Shown: positions 8,047 through 16,354, counted from the first letter of the stretch. The stretch: 64,000 bases of DNA from Oceanicaulis alexandrii DSM 11625 (GCF_000420265.1 NZ_ATUP01000002.1:64501-128500); one strand, 5' to 3'. The notes: generated by a model not told the origin, from the sequence alone. A program made the numbers and translations.

Positions 8047-9432
8047 ATGCGGCATATTCTGATAGCGGTTCTTGTGTTGCTGGCGCTGGCGACGAGCGCC
8101 TTTGCGCAGACTTCAGACGATCTGGACGCCTTCATTGCGCGTCACATGGCCAGCTCGGGCGCACCGGGCCTGGCTTACGCCTTTGTGGACGGGGAAAGCC
8201 TCGTCTCTGACGCTTCGGGCGTTATGCGTTCGGGCGAGAACGCGCCGGTCACGCCGCACACCCTGTTCCGCATCGGATCTGTTACAAAGAGCTTCACCGC
8301 GCTCGCCATCGTGCAATTGGCTGAGGCTGGCCAGCTGACCCTTGACGATGAGGTGGCGAGCCATCTGCCAGCGTTTGAAACGCAGACGCCGATCACGCTG
8401 CGCCAGCTGCTCTGTCACACCAGCGGATATTCGACGGTTCAGGGCAATGCTGCGGCCTCGGGGCTGACGCTGTCTGAGCGCGGCGTCCAGCTGGCGCAGG
8501 ACGGCCCTGCTCGGACGCCCGGAACGGGCTGGGCCTATTCCAACGCGAACTATCAAATCCTTGGCGCCGTCATCGAAGCGGTGAGCGGCCAGACTTATCC
8601 CGATTATGTTGAAAGCAACATTCTGAGGCCTGCGGGCATGCATGACAGTCATGTGCTCAACGGAGAGCCGGTTGAAGGCCTGGCGACCGGTCATCAGCCC
8701 TGGATGTTCGGACGCCGTCCTCACGACGCCCATTGGGGGGACTGGGGCCATGCGCCGTCCGGCGGCATCGTTTCAAGCGCTGCTGACATGGCGCGCTATC
8801 TGAGCCTGATGCTTAACGGTAAGGACGATCTGGTCTCAGCGGCCAGCAAGGCTGAAATGGTGCGTCCGGCGGGTGAAGGCTCGCCCTATTATGGTCTGGG
8901 CTGGGCGCTCGATCCCGAGGGCGGCTACGCGCTTCACACCGGGCTGACGCCTGGGTTTGAGGCGATTGCCTTGCTTGAGCCGGCGCAGCAGCGTGGCGTT
9001 GTCGTGCTGATCAACGCCTCGGGCGGGATGGGCTATGGCGAGGTGCAGCCGCTTTTATACGGCGTCACCAATCTGGCGTTGGGCGAACACTATGAGGCCG
9101 GCGCCGGCTGGGGTCCCAGATCGCTCTACCTGCTCGTGCTGCTGATGCCGCTGGTCTATCTCGCGGCCAGCGTCTCGGCCTGGGTCTTGCGGGACGGTCT
9201 GCGGGCCAAGTCCGGGATCGCGGGGATATTCAGCTTATGGTTCCCGCTGGTGATGTCCGGCGTGCTGGCTGTCGTTCTGCTGGGTCTTTTGCCGCGACTG
9301 TTCGGGACGACGTTGGGCGGCCTGGCGCTCTACCAGCCTGATTTTGTGCTGCTGCTGTATGCCTGCGTCATCACGAGTGCGATCTGGGCGGTGCTCCGCC
9401 TCGTCATCGCTCATACCGGACCACGCGCCTAA
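8047..9432 (+). CDS. Serine hydrolase, beta-lactamase fold, with C-terminal membrane helices
   Basis: An exported 461-residue serine hydrolase of the class C beta-lactamase family. A signal peptide ends near AFAQ (residue 21). Motifs are SVTK at 78-81, YSN at 164-166 and a HTG near 298. After the catalytic domain the last roughly 110 residues form three hydrophobic segments (LYLLVLLMPLVYLAASVSAW, FPLVMSGVLAVVLLGL, FVLLLYACVITSAIWAVL), so the enzyme is anchored in the membrane at its C-terminus. This differs from the serine hydrolase at 441, which has a TPR-like tail. It converges with the LysR gene with a four-base overlap of stops. The substrate is unknown. Confidence 0.86.
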   Translation: MRHILIAVLVLLALATSAFAQTSDDLDAFIARHMASSGAPGLAYAFVDGESLVSDASGVMRSGENAPVTPHTLFRIGSVTKSFTALAIVQLAEAGQLTLDDEVASHLPAFETQTPITLRQLLCHTSGYSTVQGNAAASGLTLSERGVQLAQDGPARTPGTGWAYSNANYQILGAVIEAVSGQTYPDYVESNILRPAGMHDSHVLNGEPVEGLATGHQPWMFGRRPHDAHWGDWGHAPSGGIVSSAADMARYLSLMLNGKDDLVSAASKAEMVRPAGEGSPYYGLGWALDPEGGYALHTGLTPGFEAIALLEPAQQRGVVVLINASGGMGYGEVQPLLYGVTNLALGEHYEAGAGWGPRSLYLLVLLMPLVYLAASVSAWVLRDGLRAKSGIAGIFSLWFPLVMSGVLAVVLLGLLPRLFGTTLGGLALYQPDFVLLLYACVITSAIWAVLRLVIAHTGPRA

Positions 9433-10418
9433 TCCAGCGCGCGGGGCCTTGGGCGTTCGCCGCGCACATGCACCACATCCACATCCGAGAAAGTGCTCGG
9501 CGGCAGGTAATCCTTGCGGAACCAGGGATAAAGCGAGCCGTCAAAAATCTCACGCAGCCAGTCCAGAACCTTGCGCACGCGGGTCACCCGGCGTTGGTCG
9601 GGATGGTAGACCATCCAGAGCGTGATCGGCACTTCCAGCCCGAGATCCACATGCACGAGGTCGGGCTGAACCTTGGCGGCGTAGGTGGGGATCATTGAAA
9701 TGGCCGTGCCTGCGCGCACCGCTTCAACCAGCGCCAGTGAGTTATCCGTCGTCAGGGACGGGTTCATCATCTGCTTGATGGCGCTGGCTTCCTTGGGCCA
9801 ATGGGTTTGCTGCTCGCGATAGCTCACCAGATCCGCAATGCGGTGATTGAGCACGTCCGCGACGCTTTTCGGCGCGCCATAGGTGTCGAGATAGGCGCGC
9901 GCCGCGAAGGGCACGTAATGCAGCGTCGCCAGCTCGGTCGCCACATGGCTCATCCGTTTGGATTCCGTCATCTGCAGGCTGATATCGCTCTGATCGAGCG
10001 CCAGCTCGCCATCCACGCGGGTGTTGATCTCCAGATTGATCAGCGGGTTGGCTTCCACAAAACTCGGCAGTTGGCGCGCGATCCAGTAACCGGCCACGCC
10101 TTCGGGCGCCGCCAGATGCACGGTGCCGGCGTCAGCGCGGTCGGCCTGGTGGGCGATGCGTTCAATGTCGCCGGCGGTATTCTGCATGATCTGGACCTGC
10201 GCCCAGATCCGCTCGCCGATATCGGTCAGCTCAACCCCGTCCGCGCCGCGCGTGACCAGACGCGCGCCGATGCGGGTTTCAAGCTGCTCCAGACGCCGAC
10301 TCACGGTTGGCTGTCCGATGCCGAGCTTGCGCGCGGCGCTGCTCATGGATCCAGAGGACACCAGCGCATGAAAAATACGCAGATCGTCCCAGTCAAACAA
10401 TTGCGGCTTAGTGCTCAT
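9429..10418 (-). CDS. LysR family transcriptional regulator
   Basis: A 329-residue regulator with a typical N-terminal winged helix-turn-helix (FHALVSSGSMSSAARKLG, then GQPTVSRRLEQLE, about residues 15-50) and a C-terminal periplasmic-binding-like effector domain. LysR proteins usually control a divergently transcribed neighbour; here that is the three-gene unit beginning at about 10520, so it is the obvious candidate target. The effector cannot be predicted. The start is weakly supported because no strong Shine-Dalgarno site precedes the ATG at 10418. Confidence 0.88.
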   Translation of the reverse strand: MSTKPQLFDWDDLRIFHALVSSGSMSSAARKLGIGQPTVSRRLEQLETRIGARLVTRGADGVELTDIGERIWAQVQIMQNTAGDIERIAHQADRADAGTVHLAAPEGVAGYWIARQLPSFVEANPLINLEINTRVDGELALDQSDISLQMTESKRMSHVATELATLHYVPFAARAYLDTYGAPKSVADVLNHRIADLVSYREQQTHWPKEASAIKQMMNPSLTTDNSLALVEAVRAGTAISMIPTYAAKVQPDLVHVDLGLEVPITLWMVYHPDQRRVTRVRKVLDWLREIFDGSLYPWFRKDYLPPSTFSDVDVVHVRGERPRPRALD

Positions 10419-10519
10419 GAACGGGTCCGCTTTGCGGATGAATAGGGGGCATGTCGACTTCGCTGAAGCGGATGGGGGATCGGAACCGGTACCATCCGTC
10501 TCATTGGATGAGGGGCTAC

Positions 10520-11104
10520 ATGCGCGATCAGGATAAGCAACACCGGCTTGCAGGGCCAGATGCGCCAGCGACCGCTGAACTGATCCGTATCTTTGCGCGT
10601 CATGGCTTTACATCTTCTGAAGAGCCTCTCGACGTTGCAGACGCCTCCACAGTTGCAGTGACAGCGCTGGGCGGCGCCCTGGCGTCCGAGGACATTGTGC
10701 TGGCCTGCCAGACGCGCACGCAACGTTGCTTTTTCATCCGGCGCAATGAAACGGGCGAGGCCAGCGGCTTCATCGCCCTTTTGTTTCTCAACGCGCGCGG
10801 CTTTGAAGCGCTGATGTACGGGCGTCTGTCGCCCGATCAACCCGAGCTTGATCAGCTGACCGCGCCCGATGAGCGCGCGTCGGCGATTTACGTGTGGTGC
10901 CTGGCGGGGGTCAGCGAAGCGGACAAGCGCGCCGTGGTGCGGGCCGTCACTGAAGCACGCCGCAAGGCGTTTCCGCATGTCGCCCTGTTCGCCCGGCCGA
11001 TGAGCCGGGAGGGCCGCATGATGACCGCCGCGCTTGATGCGCCATCGGCGGGCGCAGCCTGGCTGGGGTGGGTGCCCCAGGCTGCGGACGCCAGCAAAAC
11101 CTAG
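10520..11104 (+). CDS. Conserved-looking protein of unknown function, first gene of a three-gene unit
   Basis: A 194-residue soluble protein with mixed alpha/beta character. Notable blocks are AIYVWCLAGVSEADKRAVV and HVALFARPMSREG, which look like a conserved core, but I cannot assign a family. ATG 10520 is chosen because AGGGG lies five to nine bases upstream; an in-frame ATG at 10451 would add 23 residues and has a poorly spaced site. It stops 15 bases before the acetyltransferase gene and is almost certainly cotranscribed with it. The divergent LysR gene is the likely regulator. It could be a degenerate acyltransferase, but that is only an impression. Confidence 0.65.
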   Translation: MRDQDKQHRLAGPDAPATAELIRIFARHGFTSSEEPLDVADASTVAVTALGGALASEDIVLACQTRTQRCFFIRRNETGEASGFIALLFLNARGFEALMYGRLSPDQPELDQLTAPDERASAIYVWCLAGVSEADKRAVVRAVTEARRKAFPHVALFARPMSREGRMMTAALDAPSAGAAWLGWVPQAADASKT

Positions 11105-11119
11105 GGTTTGGAGGGGGCT

Positions 11120-11773
11120 ATGGACGGAACACGCGTTGAGGAATTTGAACCGCCTGTGATCGTGCGCGTGGCGCGGACCATGGACGATATGCAGCGGATC
11201 GCCGTCGTTCGTGCGCTCGTCTACATGTCCGAGCAGGACTGCCCGTATGATGAAGAGTTTGACGGCAATGACCTTGCTGGCGCGACGCATCTGCTGGCCG
11301 AAGCGGGGGGAGAACCCCTGGCTTGCCTGCGGGTGCGCTGGTTCGCCGACTTCGCCAAGATCGAGCGGGTCTGCGTACGCAACGGGCATCGGTCGGGTCG
11401 TGTCGCACGTCAGATGATGCAGGACGCAATCGATCTGATCCGTCGGAAAGGCTACCGCAAATTCGTCGGTCACGTGCAAGAGCATCTGATCCCGTACTGG
11501 AAGCGCTATGGCTTTATCCACCGCGAGCACCGTGGGGTCTTCGTATTTTCAGATAGGGCGTATGCGGAAATGGAGGGGCGTCCGGACCCCCACCCCAAAG
11601 CGCTTCACATTGATACCGATCCACTGATCCTGGATCGGCCCGAAGGGGATTGGGACAAACCCGGCCCCTTGGACAAGTCGGTGACGCGTGGCGCTTCACC
11701 GTTACAGGGGAGGGAGCCTGGACGCGGAGCCAAATCCGCGCCGGCCAAAAAGCAGACGGAGACAGCAAAATGA
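11120..11773 (+). CDS. GNAT family N-acetyltransferase with extended C-terminal tail
   Basis: A 217-residue GNAT-fold enzyme that should transfer an acyl group from acyl-CoA. The core has ACLRVRWFADFAKIERVCV followed by the CoA-binding loop region RNGHRSGRVARQMMQDAIDL and the C-terminal YWKRYGFIHREHRGVF typical of the fold. Beyond the domain (after about residue 145) is an unusual hydrophilic tail of about 70 residues that ends in a Lys/Ala/Thr-rich stretch and looks disordered. ATG 11120 follows GGAGGGGG (11110-11117). The stop overlaps the next start (ATGA), so it is translationally coupled to the isochorismatase-fold gene. The acceptor is unknown. Confidence 0.8.
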   Translation: MDGTRVEEFEPPVIVRVARTMDDMQRIAVVRALVYMSEQDCPYDEEFDGNDLAGATHLLAEAGGEPLACLRVRWFADFAKIERVCVRNGHRSGRVARQMMQDAIDLIRRKGYRKFVGHVQEHLIPYWKRYGFIHREHRGVFVFSDRAYAEMEGRPDPHPKALHIDTDPLILDRPEGDWDKPGPLDKSVTRGASPLQGREPGRGAKSAPAKKQTETAK

Positions 11774-12354
11774 GCCTGGGAGTTCCTGTACTGGTATGCC
11801 TGGACCTGCAAATGGAATTCGTCGCCAAGGGCCGTCCCTGGACGGATCCCGAGGGTGAACGCATTGCCCAGGTCAGCGCCTCTATCCTGTCTGAAGCCCG
11901 TGCGGCGAACTGGTCTATTGTCCATGTTCAGCTTCATCCGGGCGGACCGATCATGGCCGATAACGGTCTGCACCAGCCTGCGCCGGGTTGCGAGCCGCGT
12001 CCGGGCGAGATTCTGCTGCGTCGCGCTGGCGTATCCGCCTATGCGCACCCCGACCTGTCCGGCATTCTCGAGGGCGCCATGGGCGCTCCGGCCTATCTGA
12101 TGGGCTTTTCCGCGCCGACATCACTGACGGCGACGCTCTATGACGCTGAAGAGCGCATGCACCCGCTCAACCTGGTTGAAGAGGCTGTGGGGTCCGCCGA
12201 GGTCGGTGAATGGTCAGCTGATCACGCCCGCGCTTTGTGCAAGGATACCGCTGACAGGCTCAATCGTCTGGTGTCCCGGACGGGCATGTTTGGCGAAAAA
12301 GCCCAGTACGCGCTTGGGCGCGTGGGCATGTTGAGCCAGCCGCGACTGAGCTAG
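11770..12354 (+). CDS. Isochorismatase-fold protein with substituted catalytic residues
   Basis: A 194-residue protein of the cysteine hydrolase (isochorismatase/nicotinamidase) fold. The N-terminal strand with the acidic residue is present (LVCLDLQMEF), and WSIVHVQLHPGG and the LSGILEGAMGAPAYLMG region match the fold. At the place of the nucleophile Cys (usually G-v-x-x-x-x-C-V) the sequence is GFSAPTSLTATLYDA, giving Ser, and the usual catalytic Lys appears as Arg (LLRRAGVSAY). It may therefore be a non-catalytic binding protein or use altered chemistry. ATG 11770 overlaps the acetyltransferase stop by four bases. A strong terminator follows, closing the operon. Confidence 0.75.
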   Translation: MSLGVPVLVCLDLQMEFVAKGRPWTDPEGERIAQVSASILSEARAANWSIVHVQLHPGGPIMADNGLHQPAPGCEPRPGEILLRRAGVSAYAHPDLSGILEGAMGAPAYLMGFSAPTSLTATLYDAEERMHPLNLVEEAVGSAEVGEWSADHARALCKDTADRLNRLVSRTGMFGEKAQYALGRVGMLSQPRLS

Positions 12355-12378
12355 ACTGCAGCAGTTCAGACGTGCGCA

Positions 12379-12414
12379 GAAAGGCGAGGTCGGGGGACCT
12401 CGCCTTTCGTTTTT
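12379..12414 (+). terminator. Rho-independent terminator of the three-gene unit
   Basis: A stem GAAAGGCGAGGTC pairing with the complementary ACCTCGCCTTTC, loop rich in G, is followed by a T5 run. It lies 25 bases after the isochorismatase-fold gene. Confidence 0.9.
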
Positions 12415-12504
12415 CTGGCCCCGGGGCGCCAGGCGTGACTGTGTCCTTGCCAAGGCGCGCGCAAGCTGGTCCTCTCACTGAAAGACGTGTTCGGGGAGAG
12501 TGAA

Positions 12505-13560
12505 ATGCGGCGTTTGGTGTTCAGCGTGTGTGCGATGGTTCTGGCGAATGGAGCGGCGATCGCTCAATCGCAAGAGCAAGACTGGTCGATCGTCCTGCAT
12601 GGCGGCGCGGGGGTGATTGAGCGCGGCGACATGGACGCGGAAACAGAAGCCGCCTACCGCGACGCCCTGGACGCTGCGATCCGGCTCGGCGGCGAGATGC
12701 TGGCGGACGGCGCCTCGGCGATGGATGTGGTCGAGGCCGTCATTCATACGCTCGAGGATGATCCCAAATTCAATTCCGGCGTCGGCGCGGTGTTCACATC
12801 CGACGGACGCAACGAGCTTGACGCGTCGATCATGCGCGGATCGGACATGCAGGCGGGTGCTGTGTCGGGCGTGACCACTGTGCGCCACCCGATCAGCCTG
12901 GCCCGGGCCGTGCTGGAAAACAGCCCCCATGTGATGCTTCAGAGCCCGGGCGCGGAAGCGTTCGCCGCCGATCAGGGCCTTGAGTTGGTTGATAATTCCT
13001 ATTTCTTCACCGAGCGGCGCTGGGCCTCGATGGTCCGTGCGGTGCGCCGTATGGGCCTGCCCGTGCCGCCGCGCCCTGAAGGCGCGCCAGAGGCTGAGCC
13101 CATCCGCGAGGGCGCTTTGGACCTGATGGAGCGCGAACATGCCTTCGGCACTGTGGGCGTGGTCGCTCGTGATGTGTCTGGTGAGGTCGTGGCCGGAACG
13201 TCAACGGGCGGCACCACCGCCAAGCGCTGGGGACGGGTGGGCGACAGCCCGATCATCGGCGCCGGCACCTACGCCACGCCCGATTGCGGGATTTCAGCAA
13301 CCGGAACCGGCGAATATTTCATCCGGCTCAATGTCGCCGCGCGCATCTGCACGCAGCTGGAGATGCTCGGCGAGGAGGGCGGCCAGCAGGCCGCTGACGC
13401 CGTGATCCAGGATGCGCTCACCAATATGGGCGGCGATGGCGGCATCGTCATGCTGAGCCATGGCGAGCCGATCTGGAGTTTCAATACGGCGGGGATGTAT
13501 CGCGCCAGCTGGACGCCGGGCGATGAACCTGTGGTGTCGATTTATGGGGATGAGGAGTAA
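12505..13560 (+). CDS. Isoaspartyl peptidase/L-asparaginase family, exported
   Basis: A 351-residue N-terminal-nucleophile hydrolase of the plant-type asparaginase/isoaspartyl dipeptidase family. A signal peptide ends near AIAQ, and the mature protein opens with the family signature VLHGGAG. The autocleavage site and catalytic threonine are in HAFGTVGVVARD, followed by TSTGGTTAKRWGRVGDSPIIGAGTYA. The enzyme matures by self-cleavage before that Thr into two subunits and hydrolyses beta-aspartyl peptides or asparagine, here probably in the periplasm. ATG 12505 follows GGGGAGAG. The stop is five bases before a small membrane protein gene. Confidence 0.9.
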   Translation: MRRLVFSVCAMVLANGAAIAQSQEQDWSIVLHGGAGVIERGDMDAETEAAYRDALDAAIRLGGEMLADGASAMDVVEAVIHTLEDDPKFNSGVGAVFTSDGRNELDASIMRGSDMQAGAVSGVTTVRHPISLARAVLENSPHVMLQSPGAEAFAADQGLELVDNSYFFTERRWASMVRAVRRMGLPVPPRPEGAPEAEPIREGALDLMEREHAFGTVGVVARDVSGEVVAGTSTGGTTAKRWGRVGDSPIIGAGTYATPDCGISATGTGEYFIRLNVAARICTQLEMLGEEGGQQAADAVIQDALTNMGGDGGIVMLSHGEPIWSFNTAGMYRASWTPGDEPVVSIYGDEE

Positions 13561-13565
13561 GCGAT

Positions 13566-13970
13566 ATGGGCCGGGCCGTTCTTGCCGGTCTTGCTTATTT
13601 CGCGGTCGTTTTCGCTTTCGGCTTTGGCTTGGGAAGCGTGCGGGTTCTTCTGGTCGCGCCACTATTGGGCGAGCTCCGCGCAGTGCTGGTCGAGCTGCCC
13701 GTCATGTTGATGGCGTGTTGGTTGATCGCTGGGTGGCTTACCCGTCGGCTGCACGTTCCTGATAGTCAGGCGGCGGCGCTGCTTATGAGCGGCGTCGCCT
13801 TCACCTGCCTGATGCTGGCAGAGCTGAGCTTTGGGGCTTTGGCCTTTGACCGTACGGTTTCAGATCAACTGCTGCATTGGCTGACGCCTGCAGGCGCGCT
13901 TGGACTGATTGGTCAGATCGCTTTTGCACTGTTTGCATGGATTCAGGTCCGCCGCCCGGCTTTCAATTAG
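13566..13970 (+). CDS. Small integral membrane protein, unknown function
   Basis: A 134-residue very hydrophobic protein with four predicted membrane helices (about residues 5-28, 40-60, 68-92 and 108-128) and a short basic end (RRPAFN). It begins five bases after the isoaspartyl peptidase stop, so the two are probably cotranscribed. I recognise no domain. Its stop codon overlaps the palindrome that precedes hmgA. Confidence 0.65.
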   Translation: MGRAVLAGLAYFAVVFAFGFGLGSVRVLLVAPLLGELRAVLVELPVMLMACWLIAGWLTRRLHVPDSQAAALLMSGVAFTCLMLAELSFGALAFDRTVSDQLLHWLTPAGALGLIGQIAFALFAWIQVRRPAFN

Positions 13971-13986
13971 TTGCAAATGTAACTAA
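13967..13986. promoter_or_regulatory. MarR-type operator candidate upstream of hmgA
   Basis: The 20-bp sequence TTAGTTGCAAATGTAACTAA has perfect six-base arms (TTAGTT/AACTAA) and further symmetric inner matches. The shape (AGTT-GCA-N-TG-AACT) is that of many MarR-family operators, including those controlling aromatic degradation. It lies 39 bases upstream of the hmgA ATG and overlaps the end of the preceding gene. No marR-like gene is visible in the window. Confidence 0.55.
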
Positions 13987-14025
13987 CTTGTCAAGGATAC
14001 GGTTTCGCCAGTCAGGGAGCGCCTC

Positions 14026-15165
14026 ATGGCTCGCAAGTGGATTTACGCATCGCGCGTTGAGGGCAACGCCTCGCGCCAGGCCCATGCCGACATGCCCGAG
14101 GGCACCTATGAGCGGGAGATGAGCAAGGAGGGGTTTTTCGGCCCCGCCGCCTTCCTGCATCACAAGCGTCCGCCCACGGGCTGGGTGGATTTTGAAGGTC
14201 CGCTGCAGCCGCGCGCCTTTGATCTGAACAAGCTGGGCAAGCCGCAGAATACGCCGTGGGACTCAGCTTCTGTCCTCTATAACAACGCCACGGACATCCG
14301 CTTCTGGTCGCTGTCCGAGCCGATGACCACGCTGGCGCGCAACGCCGATGGCGACCAGCTCTTGTTCATCCACCGTGGCGCGGGCTCGCTGTTCTGCGAC
14401 TTTGGCCATCTGGAATACGAGGCGGGCGATTACATCGTCCTGCCGCGCGGCACGCTGTGGCGCCTGTCCCCGTCAGAGCCGACCCTGGTGCTGATGGTTG
14501 AGGCCACCAACACCCACTACACCTTGCCGGACAAGGGGCTTGTGGGCCCGCACGCCGTGTTCGATCCGGCCATGTTCGACGTGCCCGCCATGGATGACGC
14601 CTTCAAGGCGCAGCAGGCGGACGAGGATCATGAGTGGAAGGTGCTGATCAAGAAGCGCGGCCAGGTCTCCACCATCACCTATCCCTATAATCCGCTCGAC
14701 GCGGTGGGCTGGCATGGCGAGTTGCACCCGGTGCGCCTGAATGTGCGCCATATCCGGCCGCTGATGAGCCATCGCTACCATCTGCCGCCGAGCGCCCACA
14801 CCACCTTCCTGTCGGATCGTTTCGTGATCTGCACCTTCGCCCCGCGTCCGTTCGAGACCGATCCGGGCGCGCTGAAAGTGCCGTTCTTCCATAATAATGA
14901 CGATTATGATGAAGTGCTGTTCTACCATGCCGGTGACTTCTTCAGCCGCGACAATATCGATGCGGGCATGATGACCTTCCACCCGGCGGGCTTCACCCAT
15001 GGCCCGCACCCCAAGGCGCTGGCCAACATGCTGGAACAAAAAAAGCCCGCGACTGACGAATACGCCGTGATGATCGACACCCGCGACCCGCTCGATGTGG
15101 GCGAGGGCGCATCACGCGTCGAGAACCTCGATTATGTGAACAGCTGGAAGCCGAAAGCGAAATAG
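14026..15165 (+). CDS. hmgA: Homogentisate 1,2-dioxygenase
   Basis: Opens the aromatic ring of homogentisate to maleylacetoacetate in tyrosine and phenylalanine degradation, using Fe(II) and O2. The 379-residue cupin-type protein shows the iron-binding block HNNDDYDEVLFYHAGDF (His and Glu ligands, about residues 287-303) and a later GFTHGPHP with the further His. It is shorter than the roughly 430-residue enzymes of many proteobacteria and animals, as in a short bacterial subgroup. The fumarylacetoacetate hydrolase gene follows after 146 bases, which supports the pathway assignment. A MarR-type palindrome lies just upstream. Confidence 0.87.
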   Translation: MARKWIYASRVEGNASRQAHADMPEGTYEREMSKEGFFGPAAFLHHKRPPTGWVDFEGPLQPRAFDLNKLGKPQNTPWDSASVLYNNATDIRFWSLSEPMTTLARNADGDQLLFIHRGAGSLFCDFGHLEYEAGDYIVLPRGTLWRLSPSEPTLVLMVEATNTHYTLPDKGLVGPHAVFDPAMFDVPAMDDAFKAQQADEDHEWKVLIKKRGQVSTITYPYNPLDAVGWHGELHPVRLNVRHIRPLMSHRYHLPPSAHTTFLSDRFVICTFAPRPFETDPGALKVPFFHNNDDYDEVLFYHAGDFFSRDNIDAGMMTFHPAGFTHGPHPKALANMLEQKKPATDEYAVMIDTRDPLDVGEGASRVENLDYVNSWKPKAK

Positions 15166-15209
15166 GTTTCGCTTTCTTTTGCCGGCCCCCAATCAAGTTG
15201 AGGATAAAC

Positions 15210-15285
15210 TCCGGCCGGGACCCAGTGATGCAAGCGCCCGGGGCCTGATGGCCCTGGGCCCCGGCCTGCGCCGGGGAAGAGACAG
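15210..15285. repeat. GC-rich intergenic palindromic element
   Basis: Between hmgA and fahA lies a segment with nested inverted repeats: GGGCC-TGAT-GGCCC at 15241-15254 and CCCCGGC-CTGC-GCCGGGG at 15259-15276. One frame would encode LGPGLRRGR, a peptide of the kind that recurs in spurious ORFs made by dispersed intergenic repeats of alphaproteobacteria. Its copy number cannot be judged from this window. Confidence 0.45.
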
Positions 15286-15311
15286 ATCAAATAACAAGAA
15301 GGCTTTCCCCC

Positions 15312-16325
15312 ATGAAACTCGCCACGCTGAACAATGGAAAACGCGACGGTCGCCTGGTGGTGGTCTCCCGCGATCTCGCCTGGTGCGCAGACGCCAGCCA
15401 TATCGCGCCCACCTTGCAGGCGGCGCTCGATGACTGGGAGACGACTGAGCCGGCGCTGCGCAGCCTGTCTGACGAGCTGGAGCGCGAATCCATTCCGCGC
15501 GAGCGCTTCCATGAGCGTGAGGCCCTGTCGCCCCTGCCGCGGGCGTTCCAGTGGGCAGACGGTTCGGCCTATGTCAATCACGTGGAGCTGGTGCGCAAGG
15601 CGCGCGGCGCGGAGCTGCCGGACAGCTTCTGGACCGATCCGCTGATGTATCAGGGCGGGTCCGACAAGTTCCTCGCCCCCCGTCAGGACATTCCGCTGGG
15701 CGATGACAGCTGGGGCTGCGATTTCGAAGCGGAAGTCGCCGTGATCACCGGCGACGGCCCGTCAGGTCTCAGCGTGGATGACGCGGCCAAGGAAATCCGT
15801 CTGGTCATGCTGGTCAATGACGTGTCGTTCCGCGGCCTGATCCCCGGCGAGCTGGCCAAGGGCTTTGGCTTTTTCCAGTCCAAACCACCGAGCGCGTTCT
15901 CGCCTGTGGCCGTGACGCCGGACGAGCTGGGCGATGCGTGGGATGGCCGCAAGCTGCATCTGCCGCTGCAGTCCTGGCTGAACGGATCGAAATTCGGCGA
16001 GCCTGAATGCGCCGTCGACATGACGTTCGACTTTGCTCAGCTGGTCGCGCACGCCGCCAAGACTCGTCCTTTGTCCGCGGGCTCGATCATCGGCTCGGGC
16101 ACCATCTCCAACAAGCTTGATGACGGCCCTGGCAAGCCGGTGGCGGAAGGCGGCAAGGGCTATTCCTGCATCGCCGAAATCCGCATGATCGAGACGATCT
16201 ATGACGGCGCGCCCAAAACCCCGTTCATGACGCCGGGCGACACGGTGCGCATCGAAATGCTGGACAAGGACGGCAAGTCCATCTTCGGCGCCATCGAGCA
16301 AAACGTCGTGCGCTACGAAGGCTAA
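15312..16325 (+). CDS. fahA: Fumarylacetoacetate hydrolase family protein
   Basis: Last step of tyrosine degradation: splits fumarylacetoacetate to fumarate and acetoacetate. The 337-residue product carries the FAH-type metal-binding region with FEAEVAVITGDGP (acidic ligands) and later GSIIGSGTISNK and KGYSCIAEIRMIETI. An N-terminal extra domain precedes the catalytic core, as in the bacterial group associated with hmgA. AGAAGG lies about ten bases before the ATG. A bidirectional terminator follows. The alternative is another FAH-superfamily hydrolase, but the neighbouring hmgA makes the tyrosine role most likely. Confidence 0.87.
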   Translation: MKLATLNNGKRDGRLVVVSRDLAWCADASHIAPTLQAALDDWETTEPALRSLSDELERESIPRERFHEREALSPLPRAFQWADGSAYVNHVELVRKARGAELPDSFWTDPLMYQGGSDKFLAPRQDIPLGDDSWGCDFEAEVAVITGDGPSGLSVDDAAKEIRLVMLVNDVSFRGLIPGELAKGFGFFQSKPPSAFSPVAVTPDELGDAWDGRKLHLPLQSWLNGSKFGEPECAVDMTFDFAQLVAHAAKTRPLSAGSIIGSGTISNKLDDGPGKPVAEGGKGYSCIAEIRMIETIYDGAPKTPFMTPGDTVRIEMLDKDGKSIFGAIEQNVVRYEG

Positions 16326-16354
16326 AGCACGCGTCAGTTTCGCTGACGATTTCA

